A DNA stretch of 55,695 bases from JAVBLD01 sp031553705 (GTDB lineage: Bacteria; Bacteroidota; Bacteroidia; Bacteroidales; Marinifilaceae), in contig JAVBLD010000066.1 in the NCBI GenBank assembly GCA_031553705.1, forward strand, positions 1 through 55,695, given 5' to 3'. The notes below the pieces were generated by a model. It saw only the letters and a list, made by a program, of their open reading frames with translations. It made no database searches and had not been told where the DNA came from. Below, piece by piece: positions 44,558-53,352 of the stretch; the stretch's first letter is position 1; each line of letters begins with the position of its first letter. Made by a program: the position numbers and the translations under genes.

Positions 44558-45586
44558 TTAGAAAACGTCTCTTTGTCCGCCGACATTTATTTCCGATTTA
44601 CGGAAGAATTTCGGACATGGAATCGGTTTCTTCCTTCCGCGGTATTCCCTTTCTCCCATCAGGAATATCAGCGATACTTCGTGAGTGCCGTTTCCTACAT
44701 TATCCAATTTGGAGAAAGTCCAGTCAAAGCTATATGCTATACGAAAGGTCTTCGTATCATAACCGAACATATAGATCATAGAACTAGGCTTACCAACGTT
44801 TTGTCTAAACCAGGTCCCCATCACAAAACTGTTAATATCGGCAAAGCCTCCATAATTTATCTGGGTATAAGAACCTTGTTTCTGAAACATAAACAACGGA
44901 TTGAGTGTACAGTAAATATGACGCAACCCGTACCTTGTGACAGGAAACTCGGCCCCAGCATGCAGTGTAAATTTCATCGGCAAATTTGATTCATCTGTGA
45001 ACCCGACAACCGGCTCGCTTAAGTGCTGTACGGAACCGCCAAAATGATATTTATCAAAGAAACTGACAACACCTACCGAGAAATCTGCAGCAATTCTTGA
45101 TTTTTTCGCCGGATCATCCGACGAATTATGCGGGTATATCGGACCGTATATCGGATCGATCATATCCGGAAAAGTCAGTTTATTAAGGTCAATATTGTTC
45201 TGAATTACGGCAGCACCGATTCCGAAACGGATTCCGGCCTCTTCATTCAATTTTACCAGATAGGAATATATGCCGGTAAAAGTCGTAGATTGTAATGCCC
45301 CTTTCATCTGCCGGTCCTGTTCAACTTGTATTCCGATACCGCTATTTGATTTTCCCAAATGGCGGTCATACGATATGGAATAGGTCACAAACGGTACCCC
45401 TAATCCAGGCCATTGATTACGATAATTCGCAGTCACCCTGTGATAATACTGTGAACCTGCAAAAGCCGGATTCAAATCAAGCTGATTGGCAAAAAACTGA
45501 GAGTACGGCACATCCTGAGCACTACCATCAACATACCATCCAGTAAATAAAAATAAAGCTATATATTTAACACACCTAAAATTCAT
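44558..45586 (-). CDS. PorP/SprF family type IX secretion membrane protein
   Basis: A 342-residue outer-membrane protein with signal peptide (cleaved near GSAQ, residue 23). The mature start DVPYSQFFANQLDLNPAFAGS is the family hallmark, followed by beta-strand-rich sequence such as YDRHLGKSNSGIGIQVEQD and GIRFGIGAAVIQNN. PorP and SprF take part in the type IX secretion system, and paralogues are often paired with a secreted partner. Here the only upstream neighbour is a lipoprotein gene 73 bases away, so which substrate it serves is open. Confidence 0.88.
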   Translation of the reverse strand: MNFRCVKYIALFLFTGWYVDGSAQDVPYSQFFANQLDLNPAFAGSQYYHRVTANYRNQWPGLGVPFVTYSISYDRHLGKSNSGIGIQVEQDRQMKGALQSTTFTGIYSYLVKLNEEAGIRFGIGAAVIQNNIDLNKLTFPDMIDPIYGPIYPHNSSDDPAKKSRIAADFSVGVVSFFDKYHFGGSVQHLSEPVVGFTDESNLPMKFTLHAGAEFPVTRYGLRHIYCTLNPLFMFQKQGSYTQINYGGFADINSFVMGTWFRQNVGKPSSMIYMFGYDTKTFRIAYSFDWTFSKLDNVGNGTHEVSLIFLMGEREYRGRKKPIPCPKFFRKSEINVGGQRDVF

Positions 45587-45659
45587 AAAAGTACATTTTT
45601 GATAATACTCCTCAAGATTTTTTTATTAAAATTCAGGATATCATCTATTATTCAGAAGT

Positions 45660-46400
45660 TTAACTACCTTCTCCCCATACAAAAGATTTATAATATTCTG
45701 TTTTTATCTCCAATATACCATTGCTATTTACATATCCGGCATAAATAATAAAATAGTATTTTTTATTCGATTGTAGATTGGTCGTCCCTGTATTATTCGT
45801 AAATGTATACTCTACCTTACCGGTACTTTTTATATAGCCGCTGCTCTTGTCAAACGATACGATCTGTGCTTCGGCAAGTTGATTTTCCAAAGGATCTTCA
45901 GTCGATATACAAACTCCATATATATTTGCATTCTCTACGGTGTCGATTGAGAAATAAACTTTACTATCGGCTTTATCATAGTCAATGGTACTGTTTTTAA
46001 ACTCTCCCAGTGTTTTAGTCTTATTCATTGAAAAATCCCAGACCGCCAACTCATTTTTAGCATTCTTTATCCGAATGGCATATTGCCCGTCGGGCTGAGA
46101 ATAACTGGTATTCATAGGATGGGTAAGATCCACCTGTCTCAACGAAGTGGTAAGGGAATCCAGCGCATAACCGAGAGGGTTCGACTGGCTGGTAAGCGAA
46201 GCCGAAGCTATCGCTTCGTTCGCTCCGAAGAATACATAGGGAGTATAGTAAGGAGCTCCGCCTTGATATGTTTGCATTATATAATAATTACCAAATACTA
46301 TAGCAAATTCAGGATCTTCGGATTTTAAACACGAACTTATGCTAATAGTTAATGTAATAAACATCAACGCCCACTGTAATCTACGTAAAATATTCATCAC
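45660..46400 (-). CDS. Lipoprotein of unknown function
   Basis: A 246-residue protein with a lipobox at Cys24 (ISISSCLKSED). The mature part is beta-rich with several Tyr/Thr segments (VEYTFTNNTGTTNLQSNKKYYFIIYAGYV), and could form an immunoglobulin-like sandwich. I do not recognise a family. It precedes the PorP/SprF-like gene by 73 bases on the same strand and may be co-transcribed with it. Confidence 0.65.
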   Translation of the reverse strand: MMNILRRLQWALMFITLTISISSCLKSEDPEFAIVFGNYYIMQTYQGGAPYYTPYVFFGANEAIASASLTSQSNPLGYALDSLTTSLRQVDLTHPMNTSYSQPDGQYAIRIKNAKNELAVWDFSMNKTKTLGEFKNSTIDYDKADSKVYFSIDTVENANIYGVCISTEDPLENQLAEAQIVSFDKSSGYIKSTGKVEYTFTNNTGTTNLQSNKKYYFIIYAGYVNSNGILEIKTEYYKSFVWGEGS

Positions 46401-46588
46401 TATTCTTATTTTAAAACCACATTACCCTGCGAAGATCGTTATTTTTTTTAATTATTGCAAGAAAATGTGATTATAAAATAGTATTCCCATATCACTTTTT
46501 TTTTACAAAAACACTTGCCGTATTTACATATTTAGTTATAATCCCAACATATAGAATCTGTGAATATCAACATACTACGTAATTGCTC

Positions 46589-47917
46589 CTATATCTTTGC
46601 CTTAATTGCTTCTGTTTCCTTCTCATGACCAGGTTTTTCAAGCAAAGCAAACATATTATTTTTGTAAGCCTCTACGCCAGGCTGATCAAACGGATTTACT
46701 CCCAACATACAGCCGGAAATACCACACGCCAGCTCAAAGAAATAAAACAATTGTCCGATATACCGGGCATTAAGTTCCGGTAAAGTGATCAACATATTGG
46801 GTACGCCGCCATCCACATGGGCAATCTGTGTCCCCAGTTCCGCCATTTTATTTACATAATCTACAGGTTTTCCAGCTAAAAAATTCAATTTATCAAGATC
46901 GGCTTCTTCAAATGGAATTTCGATTCTATATTGCAGCTTTTCAACAGATATAACGGTTTCCATTAAATTCCGGGGACCATCCTGGATATACTGCCCCATC
47001 GAATGCAAATCCGTGGTAAAATCAACGCCGGCAGGAAATATCCCTTTATGTTCCTTGCCTTCACTCTCTCCATACAACTGTTTCCACCACTCGGTAATGT
47101 AGTGCAGCTTGGGGTTAAAATTAGCCAGCAACTCTATTTGAAAGCCTTTATGGTACAAAGCGTTCCGGGTTGCAGCATACTGCACTGCAATATTATTCTC
47201 ATTTTCCAGACAAGTTTTCCTCATCTCCATAGCACCTTTCACCAGAGACACAATATCAAAACCGGCGATAGCAACCGGTAATAATCCGACTGGTGTTAAA
47301 ACCGAAAAACGTCCGCCGACATTGTCCGGAATCACAAATGTCTTATATCCTTCCCGATTTGCCAAAGTGCGCAATGCACCTTTACTTTCATCAGTAACGG
47401 CAATAATCCGTTTTCCTGCCTCCTCCCTACCTACTTTCTTTTCCAGCATGTTTTTCAACAAGCGGAAAGCGATAGCAGGCTCGGTCGTCGTACCCGATTT
47501 CGAGATCACGCAAATGCCGAATTGTTTATCTTTGAGATAGGTTAACAGCTCATGATAATAATCTTCTCCTATATTATGACCGGCAAATATAATTTTCATA
47601 TCTGCCTTGTCAAAATTGTGGAAACTGTCTGCAAGCGCCTCAATAACCGCTTTTGTACCCAGATATGACCCCCCGATTCCGATCACAACTACCACTTCCG
47701 TACGTTTCCGCAGTTCCATAGCCGCTTTCTGAATATCATCGAGATGCGCGCTTGTGATGTTTACCGGCAGATCAAGCCAGCCTAGGAAATCACTTCCTTT
47801 GCAGGTACCGTTTTCTAAACTTTTCAAAGCGCTGTGCGCTTGAGAATATAATGCCTGTACCTCTTTCTTGCTGACAAACCCACCGGTTTTGTCACAGTCA
47901 AGTTTAATCACATCCAT
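46589..47917 (-). CDS. pgi: Glucose-6-phosphate isomerase
   Basis: A 442-residue enzyme interconverting glucose 6-phosphate and fructose 6-phosphate. Marks: VIGIGGSYLGTKAVIEAL, VISKSGTTTEPAIAFR, NVGGRFSVLTPVGLLP and GVEAYKNNMFALL. Length matches the short bacterial PGI class of Bacteroides (about 445). It stands between a lipoprotein gene and the DUF151 gene, all on the minus strand. Confidence 0.95.
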   Translation of the reverse strand: MDVIKLDCDKTGGFVSKKEVQALYSQAHSALKSLENGTCKGSDFLGWLDLPVNITSAHLDDIQKAAMELRKRTEVVVVIGIGGSYLGTKAVIEALADSFHNFDKADMKIIFAGHNIGEDYYHELLTYLKDKQFGICVISKSGTTTEPAIAFRLLKNMLEKKVGREEAGKRIIAVTDESKGALRTLANREGYKTFVIPDNVGGRFSVLTPVGLLPVAIAGFDIVSLVKGAMEMRKTCLENENNIAVQYAATRNALYHKGFQIELLANFNPKLHYITEWWKQLYGESEGKEHKGIFPAGVDFTTDLHSMGQYIQDGPRNLMETVISVEKLQYRIEIPFEEADLDKLNFLAGKPVDYVNKMAELGTQIAHVDGGVPNMLITLPELNARYIGQLFYFFELACGISGCMLGVNPFDQPGVEAYKNNMFALLEKPGHEKETEAIKAKI

Positions 47918-47950
47918 AATACTTAATTTAAATAGTTAATGATCCGTGGC

Positions 47951-48001
47951 TAATGGTTAAGGAGTACTTAAAAATTATTTTTCATTAACGATTAACCATT
48001 A
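47951..48001 (-). terminator. 10-bp inverted repeat between the DUF151 gene and pgi
   Basis: TAATGGTTAA and TTAACCATTA flank a 31-base A/T-rich spacer directly behind the DUF151 stop. It may be a weak terminator or low-complexity intergenic sequence. Confidence 0.3.
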
Positions 48002-48589
48002 TTTCCTGCTTTTTAATAAATCACGCAACTTAGACGCTCTTTCATACTCTTCATTTTGAACGGCCTCATCCAACAATGCTTTTAATTCCTGCACACTAAA
48101 CTCTTTATTCTGGTTGCTTTCTACGTTAACCACATTATCATGAATATCCGCTTTGGTTTCTTCCGATACCGGCAATTCCTGGTTCACCGTAATTCCTGCT
48201 TTTTCAATAATCTCCGGAGTAGTGTAGATCGGTGCTTCGTATCTTAATGCCAGTGCAATGGCGTCTGATGTACGGGAATCGATTTTTATCACTTCTTTTT
48301 CCGTTTCAAAAAGAAGTTCCGAATAGAAAACACCGGCATTCAGTTTATATATAAACACTTCCGATAATCTGATCTTTAAACTGTCGGTCAACGTCTTGAT
48401 AAGATCGTGGGTTAACGGACGTTGGGTTTGTAATTTCTCAAGCTGCATAGCAATAGATTGCGCTTCAGGCATACCAATAACTATCGGGATACGGTATGTA
48501 TCCTGTTCATTTGCCAGAATCAGCGCGTATGCCCCTGCCTGCGACATGCTATACGACAAGCCCAACACCTTCATTTTTACCCGATCCAT
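47999..48589 (-). CDS. DUF151 (bifunctional nuclease) family protein with C-terminal UVR motif
   Basis: A 196-residue protein. The DUF151 domain covers about residues 5-135 (IPIVIGMPEAQSIAMQLEK, DSRTSDAIALALRYEAPIY), a fold with reported DNase/RNase activity in plants. The C-terminal 35 residues (LKALLDEAVQNEEYERASKLRDLL) form a UVR-type helical hairpin like that linking UvrB and UvrC, so it may contact DNA-repair or chaperone-like proteins. Met6 is an alternative start. The combination is widespread in Bacteroidota. Confidence 0.85.
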   Translation of the reverse strand: MDRVKMKVLGLSYSMSQAGAYALILANEQDTYRIPIVIGMPEAQSIAMQLEKLQTQRPLTHDLIKTLTDSLKIRLSEVFIYKLNAGVFYSELLFETEKEVIKIDSRTSDAIALALRYEAPIYTTPEIIEKAGITVNQELPVSEETKADIHDNVVNVESNQNKEFSVQELKALLDEAVQNEEYERASKLRDLLKSRK

Positions 48590-48682
48590 CTATCAACTCC
48601 TTTTATTAAATATTTAAACTTTCCGATGCCTCTTCTTATATGTCGGCTAAGAAGTTAACGTCTAACTATTATTTTAGTTGCA

Positions 48683-49915
48683 TTATAACTCCATATTTTT
48701 ATCCTGTTCATATTTCAGCTTCCGCATACAAACCGTAGCCAATCCGCCCAGACTCGTTTCCCGGTACTTAGCCTGCATATCCTTCCCGGTTTCCATCATT
48801 GTCTTCACCACATCATCAAACGAAACCATGTGGCGTCCGTCAGAAAAAAGAGCATACAAAGCACACTCGCGTGCCTTTTGGGCAACAAAAGCATTTCGTT
48901 CGATACAAGGTATCTGCACATATCCTCCTACCGGATCGCATGTCAACCCGAGGTTATGTTCAAATCCCATCTCGGCAGCGTACTCGATTTGACGGGGAGT
49001 ACCACCCCAAATTTGGGTTGCAGCCCCGGCAGCCATTGCACAGGCAGTACCCAATTCTCCCTGGCATCCCACTTCGGCGCCTGATATTGAACCGTTGGTT
49101 TTTACAATATTGCCGATTAAACCTGCCGTAGCTAACCCACGGATGATCCGGTAATCCGGCATATGCTGATCATGTTTCATAAAATACATCACTGCCGGTA
49201 TTACTCCGGAAGCTCCACATGTCGGGGCTGTTGTCACAATACCACCCCCGGCATTCTCTTCCGATGTTGCCAACGCAGCGGCAAAAAGCATTCCTAACGG
49301 ACGTGAAGAACCCGACGATTGCAATGCCTTGATGTTATAAGAGCTTGCTTTACGCGCTAATTTCAGCGAACCGGGCAACACGCCTTCCGTTTCCAATCCT
49401 CTCCGCACCGTTTCCTGCATTTGCTCCCATACCTTTGCCAGGTAACCGAATATCTCCGGGCCTTCATGTTTCTCGACATAATCGACAAAAGTACATCCTT
49501 CATTCATGCACCAATTCAAAATCTCGGTCATAGTTGTTTGTGGATACACTTTTCCAGAGTCATACGTTCCCTTTTCATCCCACAACGCTCCGCCACCCAC
49601 GCTATATACCTCCCAACAATCGATTATAATACCTTCTTTTATCGCTTCAAACAACATTCCGTTCGGATGACGCGGTAAAGTAACATCGGGCCGCCAGATA
49701 ATCTCAATATCTTCCGGCCTGTTAATTATTTTATGAACAGCACTGTCGGTTCCGTGTCCCTTACCTGTCAACGCCAAGCTACCATACAGGGTAACCCTGA
49801 ATTTTTCCGCATCCGAGTGTTTATCCTTAAAATACTGCGCCGCACGACTCGGCCCCATCGTATGGCTGGACGACGGACCATATCCTATACAAAAAATTTC
49901 CCTTATTGATTTCAC
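48683..49915 (-). CDS. sdaA: L-serine ammonia-lyase, iron-sulfur type
   Basis: A 410-residue single-chain enzyme that deaminates L-serine to pyruvate with a 4Fe-4S cluster. Marks: GYGPSSSHTMGPSRAA (11-26, substrate loop), TTAPTCGASGVIPAVMYF and EVGCQGELGTACAMAAGA with the cluster cysteines, and CDPVGG(Y)VQIPCIERNAF. Alpha and beta domains are fused as in E. coli SdaA. It provides pyruvate for fermentation and fits with the Pta-AckA and DPP11 genes. It is the last gene after rnpB on the minus strand. Confidence 0.94.
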   Translation of the reverse strand: MKSIREIFCIGYGPSSSHTMGPSRAAQYFKDKHSDAEKFRVTLYGSLALTGKGHGTDSAVHKIINRPEDIEIIWRPDVTLPRHPNGMLFEAIKEGIIIDCWEVYSVGGGALWDEKGTYDSGKVYPQTTMTEILNWCMNEGCTFVDYVEKHEGPEIFGYLAKVWEQMQETVRRGLETEGVLPGSLKLARKASSYNIKALQSSGSSRPLGMLFAAALATSEENAGGGIVTTAPTCGASGVIPAVMYFMKHDQHMPDYRIIRGLATAGLIGNIVKTNGSISGAEVGCQGELGTACAMAAGAATQIWGGTPRQIEYAAEMGFEHNLGLTCDPVGGYVQIPCIERNAFVAQKARECALYALFSDGRHMVSFDDVVKTMMETGKDMQAKYRETSLGGLATVCMRKLKYEQDKNMEL

Positions 49916-50009
49916 GTTATTAAGATATTAATTAAAAAAAGCACACCCCATTTGTATTGCCGTCTATGCTTTATCTTCAATTCCTTGATTCTCGATTTTA
50001 ATTAAAAAA

Positions 50010-50366
50010 TAGCAGGCCTATAAGCCGGGTTCTGTACCTTTCGGTTTCTATCATTTATCTACGTCACAAATCACTTTATGACTTTAGCGACCTACCCCCC
50101 AACATTAGCCGGGCAGGCTTATAGCGTTGGTATACATGGCCTTGCAACTCGATGGACGTACGGCTGCCGCGGTCACCCGAAGCACCGGTGGGCTCTTACC
50201 CCACCTTTTCACCCTTATTCCGCAATGGTAAAAACCACTACGGAACGGTTATTTTCTGTTACGTTACCATATTCTTGCGAATATCTTCCTGTTAGGAAGC
50301 GCGATGCCCTTTGTTGCCCGGACTTTCCTCCCTCCCTTTCGGGACAGCGATAGAACGGCCTGCTAC
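50010..50366 (-). ncRNA. rnpB: RNase P RNA, bacterial type A
   Basis: On the minus strand the sequence begins near GTAGCAGGCCGTTC, passes the conserved GAGGAAAGTCCGGGC element (P4 and CR-I region), includes the CCGGTGCTTCGGGTGACC-type cruciform segment and ends with AACCCGGCTTATAGGCCTGC before a T-run. The two ends pair (P1), and the 3' part pairs to close P4. About 357 bases fits rnpB. It starts only about 3 bases after the yqgE stop and is followed 95 bases later by sdaA. Confidence 0.93.
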
Positions 50367-50369
50367 TAT

Positions 50370-50960
50370 TCAGTTCATAATCGGGTCTATCGGAAAGTTA
50401 GCCCAAACCTTGTACCTTCCGCCAAGTTTAATGAGCGACTTTTCCCAAATATCTTCACCCGATAATTCAAACATATCTTCTTTAGTAATATCTCCAACTA
50501 TCCAAGAATCAGATTCCAGTTCCGCAGCAAGCTGCCCTTCATCCCAACCGCTGTAACCGGCAAAGAAACGGATTTCGGCAGGCAGGATATTTCCCTCTTT
50601 CAACATTTTAGTCAGTTGAACAAAATCTCCTCCCCAATAAATTCCATCCATAATAGGTTGTGCATCATCCAACTCAGGATGAGTGTGCAAATAATACAAT
50701 TGGTTCTGCTCTACAGGGCCGCCGATATATACCGGAAAATCTATTCCGACCAATTCGGTTACCAGCTCGGAAGCTGTGTATTTCATTGGTTTATTCAAAA
50801 TAAAACCGATGCTCTCCTTCTCATCATGTTCAACCATAAAAATAACCGAACGGGAAAAATATTTTCCTTCCAGAAAGGGTTCGGCAATCAAAATATTACC
50901 AACTTCTACTTTTCTGCGGTTTCTTCGTATTTTAAATAGCTCTTGAAATTGTTCGTCCAC
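50370..50960 (-). CDS. YqgE/AlgH family protein
   Basis: A 196-residue cytosolic protein of the widely conserved UPF0301 family with no settled biochemical role. Marks: VGNILIAEPFLEGKYFSRSVIFMVEH (about residues 20-45), GFILNKP, VYIGGPVEQNQLYYLHTHP and FAGYSGWDEGQLAAELE. The length fits. Its stop codon abuts the 5' end of rnpB, and it is divergent from the DUF4294 gene just 7 bases away, so the promoters of both must overlap. Confidence 0.9.
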   Translation of the reverse strand: MDEQFQELFKIRRNRRKVEVGNILIAEPFLEGKYFSRSVIFMVEHDEKESIGFILNKPMKYTASELVTELVGIDFPVYIGGPVEQNQLYYLHTHPELDDAQPIMDGIYWGGDFVQLTKMLKEGNILPAEIRFFAGYSGWDEGQLAAELESDSWIVGDITKEDMFELSGEDIWEKSLIKLGGRYKVWANFPIDPIMN

Positions 50961-50962
50961 AA

Positions 50963-50970
50963 TATATTTG
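50963..50970 (+). promoter_or_regulatory. Putative -7 box for the DUF4294 gene
   Basis: TATATTTG, an exact TAnnTTTG. It would start transcription near 50977, just before the ATG at 50980, or give a 30-base leader to the ATG at 51007. Confidence 0.4.
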
Positions 50971-50979
50971 TATTTTTAC

Positions 50980-51600
50980 ATGCCAAAAATAACAAATTAT
51001 TTTGGGATGCTAAGAATATTTGCCGTCATACTTTTTATATTTTGTATAAATATATCAAATGCCCAGACCCGACGTAGAGAGGTTATTTCCGCTTATGTTA
51101 TAAACGGAGATACGATTCTTTATATACAGCTTCCCGAAGTAGTTGTGACTGGTAAAGCCAAAAAACGGAGCCAAAGATATTACGAGCGGCAATACCGAAA
51201 TCAGACCAGGCTGGAATATAATGTCAAGAAAGTATATCCGTATGCCAGGATGGCTGCCAATAAAATAAATGAGATTGAACTCAAGCTTTCAAAAATAAAG
51301 AAGGAATCGGAACGGAAAGAGGCTCTAAAAGAAGAGTATTCTCAGCTAATGAAGAATTTCAAAGAGCCGCTAACAAGACTCAGTGTATCACAAGGACGAA
51401 TATTGATAAAGTTAATATACCGAGAAACCAATAACACTTCCTTCACTCATATCCGGGAATACCGGGGAAGCGTCAATGCCTATTTCTGGCAATCTTTAGC
51501 TCTTCTTTTCGGGCATAATCTAAAATCCACTTATGATCCTTGTGGCGAAGACGCCGAAATAGAAGCCATTGTATTGAAAATAGAAAAAGGAGAAATGTAA
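50980..51600 (+). CDS. DUF4294 family protein, exported
   Basis: About 206 residues. A signal peptide ends in ISNAQ; either ATG 50980 or 51007 is usable, the latter giving a more compact signal (MLRIFAVILF...). The mature part has LPEVVVTGKAKKRSQRYYERQ, a basic helical middle (YPYARMAANKINEIELKLSKIKKE in pieces), LSVSQGRILIKLIYRETN and a conserved end near STYDPCGEDAEIEAIV. This matches DUF4294, found across Bacteroidota, function unknown. It is the first of three plus-strand genes with holA and gmhB. Confidence 0.8.
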   Translation: MPKITNYFGMLRIFAVILFIFCINISNAQTRRREVISAYVINGDTILYIQLPEVVVTGKAKKRSQRYYERQYRNQTRLEYNVKKVYPYARMAANKINEIELKLSKIKKESERKEALKEEYSQLMKNFKEPLTRLSVSQGRILIKLIYRETNNTSFTHIREYRGSVNAYFWQSLALLFGHNLKSTYDPCGEDAEIEAIVLKIEKGEM

Positions 51601-51633
51601 CCGTTATTTATCCTTATTTAAACCACTTGCCAT

Positions 51634-51663
51634 TTTGTGGAGCCGCAATTAATGTTATCTTTG
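51634..51663 (+). promoter_or_regulatory. Promoter of holA, -33 TTTG and -7 TATCTTTG
   Basis: TTTG at 51634-51637 and TATCTTTG at 51656-51663, spacer 18 bases, 22 bases before the holA ATG. This is the best match to the Bacteroidota consensus in the window. Confidence 0.65.
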
Positions 51664-51685
51664 CAAAGAACAATCGTTATACTGT

Positions 51686-52696
51686 ATGACATTCGAAGAA
51701 ATTAAAAAAGAGATAAAAAGCCAACGGTATAGACCGATCTATTTTTTGACCGGGGAAGAGCCTTTTTTTATCGATCAAATTACCGGATTCATTGAAAAGA
51801 CAGTACTAACGGAAGAGGAAAAAGCTTTCAATCAGGTTACGTTATATGGCAATGATGTAACGATGGCCACTGTTACCGATACGGCACGGCGTTTTCCGAT
51901 GATGTCTCAGTACCAGGTAGTGATTGTCCGGGAAGCTCAGAATATAAAGGATTTTGACAACCTGCTTCCCTACATCAATCATTATCAACCCTCGACGGTA
52001 TTGGTACTGGCCTATAAAAACAAGAAAGCGGACAAACGAAAAAACGTATTTAAAAAACTGGAAGGTTCTGCTCATTGTGCTTATTTTGAGTCGAACAAAC
52101 TATACGATAATAAAATTCCCGATTGGATTATATCCTACTGTAAGGAAAAGTCTTACTCTATTACTCCGAAAGCCGCCGCTATTCTTGCCGAAAGTCTTGG
52201 TAACGACTTGAGTAAAGTTGCAAACGAAATTGATAAATTAACCCTCTTAATGATTCAAGGGCAAGAAATCAAAGAGTCTCTTGTAGAAGAACACACCGGC
52301 ATCAGTAAGGATTTCAATACCTATGAATTGTTAACAGCTATCGTCCAGAGAGATTACCTGAAAGCAAACCGTATTATTAACTATTTTGAGGCAAATCCCA
52401 AAAATAATCCGTTGGTATTGACTATATCGGCCATATTCAAATATTTCCTGAATCTACTGACTTATCATTATCAGAAAAAATCAACTCCGAATGTACAGGA
52501 GATTGCAAAACTATTGGGCATCCATCCTTTTTTCATGAAAGAATATACAGATGGAGCAAAAACATATAATGCAGTAAAATGTGCAGCTATTATTTCGTTA
52601 TTGAGAGAATATGATATGAAATCAAAAGGTGCGGGAAATATAAATATTCCCGATGGTGAAATATTAAAAGAATTGACATATAAAATTATGCATTAA
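51686..52696 (+). CDS. holA: DNA polymerase III subunit delta
   Basis: A 336-residue clamp-loader subunit that opens the beta clamp. The N-terminal FEEIKKEIKSQRYRPIYFLTGEEPFFIDQI, AQNIKDFDNLLPYI, the AEIxxK-like KVANEIDKLTL and the helical C-terminal collar (TISAIFKYFLNLL) fit the family; the length is typical (330-345). Low sequence identity is normal for this protein. It is monocistronic with its own promoter. Confidence 0.9.
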   Translation: MTFEEIKKEIKSQRYRPIYFLTGEEPFFIDQITGFIEKTVLTEEEKAFNQVTLYGNDVTMATVTDTARRFPMMSQYQVVIVREAQNIKDFDNLLPYINHYQPSTVLVLAYKNKKADKRKNVFKKLEGSAHCAYFESNKLYDNKIPDWIISYCKEKSYSITPKAAAILAESLGNDLSKVANEIDKLTLLMIQGQEIKESLVEEHTGISKDFNTYELLTAIVQRDYLKANRIINYFEANPKNNPLVLTISAIFKYFLNLLTYHYQKKSTPNVQEIAKLLGIHPFFMKEYTDGAKTYNAVKCAAIISLLREYDMKSKGAGNINIPDGEILKELTYKIMH

Positions 52697-52776
52697 TTTT
52701 TTGAGTCGGTACAGAAAAAACGCGCGTCTCTATTATAAGTTTTCTATACAGGTGTTATGAAGAAAATGAAAAAGGC

Positions 52777-53352
52777 ATGAATAAGAAAAAAGTAATTTCG
52801 TCATCTTCCGAAATGGAGCGGAAAGCAGTATTTTTTGACCGCGATGGAACCATTAACTCGGATGAAGGTCATTATTATATTTATAAACCGGAAGATTTTG
52901 TATTTAACCCGGGTGTTATCGAAGGGATGAGACGGCTTCAGGCTGCCGGATTTATGCTTTTTGTGATTACCAACCAGGGGGGTGTTGCAAAAGGTATCTA
53001 TACCAGAAAAGATGTGGAAAAAGTACATGCTTATATGTGTTCGGAACTGGCAAAACATGGGGTTACTATAGAAAAGATTTATTATTGCCCTCACCACGAA
53101 AGCATAAAGACATGCGTGTGCAGAAAACCCTCCCCTTTTCTGTTAAACTTGGCTATCGAAGAATTTCATATCAATAAAAAACAATCTTATATGATTGGCG
53201 ACAGTCTCAAAGACGTAAAATGTGCAGAAGGAGCTGGTGTTAAAGCAATCAGGATCATTAAAAATCAAGATATCACCCCTGCCGTCGACAAGATTTTAAA
53301 AATACTGAGGCAAAAAGCGATTAATGTGGATCTGGATGAATATGTATTCTAA
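52777..53352 (+). CDS. gmhB: D,D-heptose 1,7-bisphosphate phosphatase
   Basis: A 191-residue HAD-IIIA phosphatase that removes the 7-phosphate in ADP-heptose synthesis for the lipopolysaccharide core. HAD motif I is FFDRDGT, motif II VITNQGG, the zinc-binding CPHHESIKTCVCRKP loop is diagnostic of GmhB, and motif IV is MIGDSLKDVKCAEGAG. Met13 (52813) is the likely start, giving 179 residues. The stop overlaps by 4 bases the convergent ATP-grasp gene. Confidence 0.9.
   Translation: MNKKKVISSSSEMERKAVFFDRDGTINSDEGHYYIYKPEDFVFNPGVIEGMRRLQAAGFMLFVITNQGGVAKGIYTRKDVEKVHAYMCSELAKHGVTIEKIYYCPHHESIKTCVCRKPSPFLLNLAIEEFHINKKQSYMIGDSLKDVKCAEGAGVKAIRIIKNQDITPAVDKILKILRQKAINVDLDEYVF

Noticed and set aside
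44417..44989. Plus-strand 190-codon ORF opposite the porP/sprF-like gene.
   Set aside because: Antisense shadow of a clearly recognisable PorP/SprF protein.
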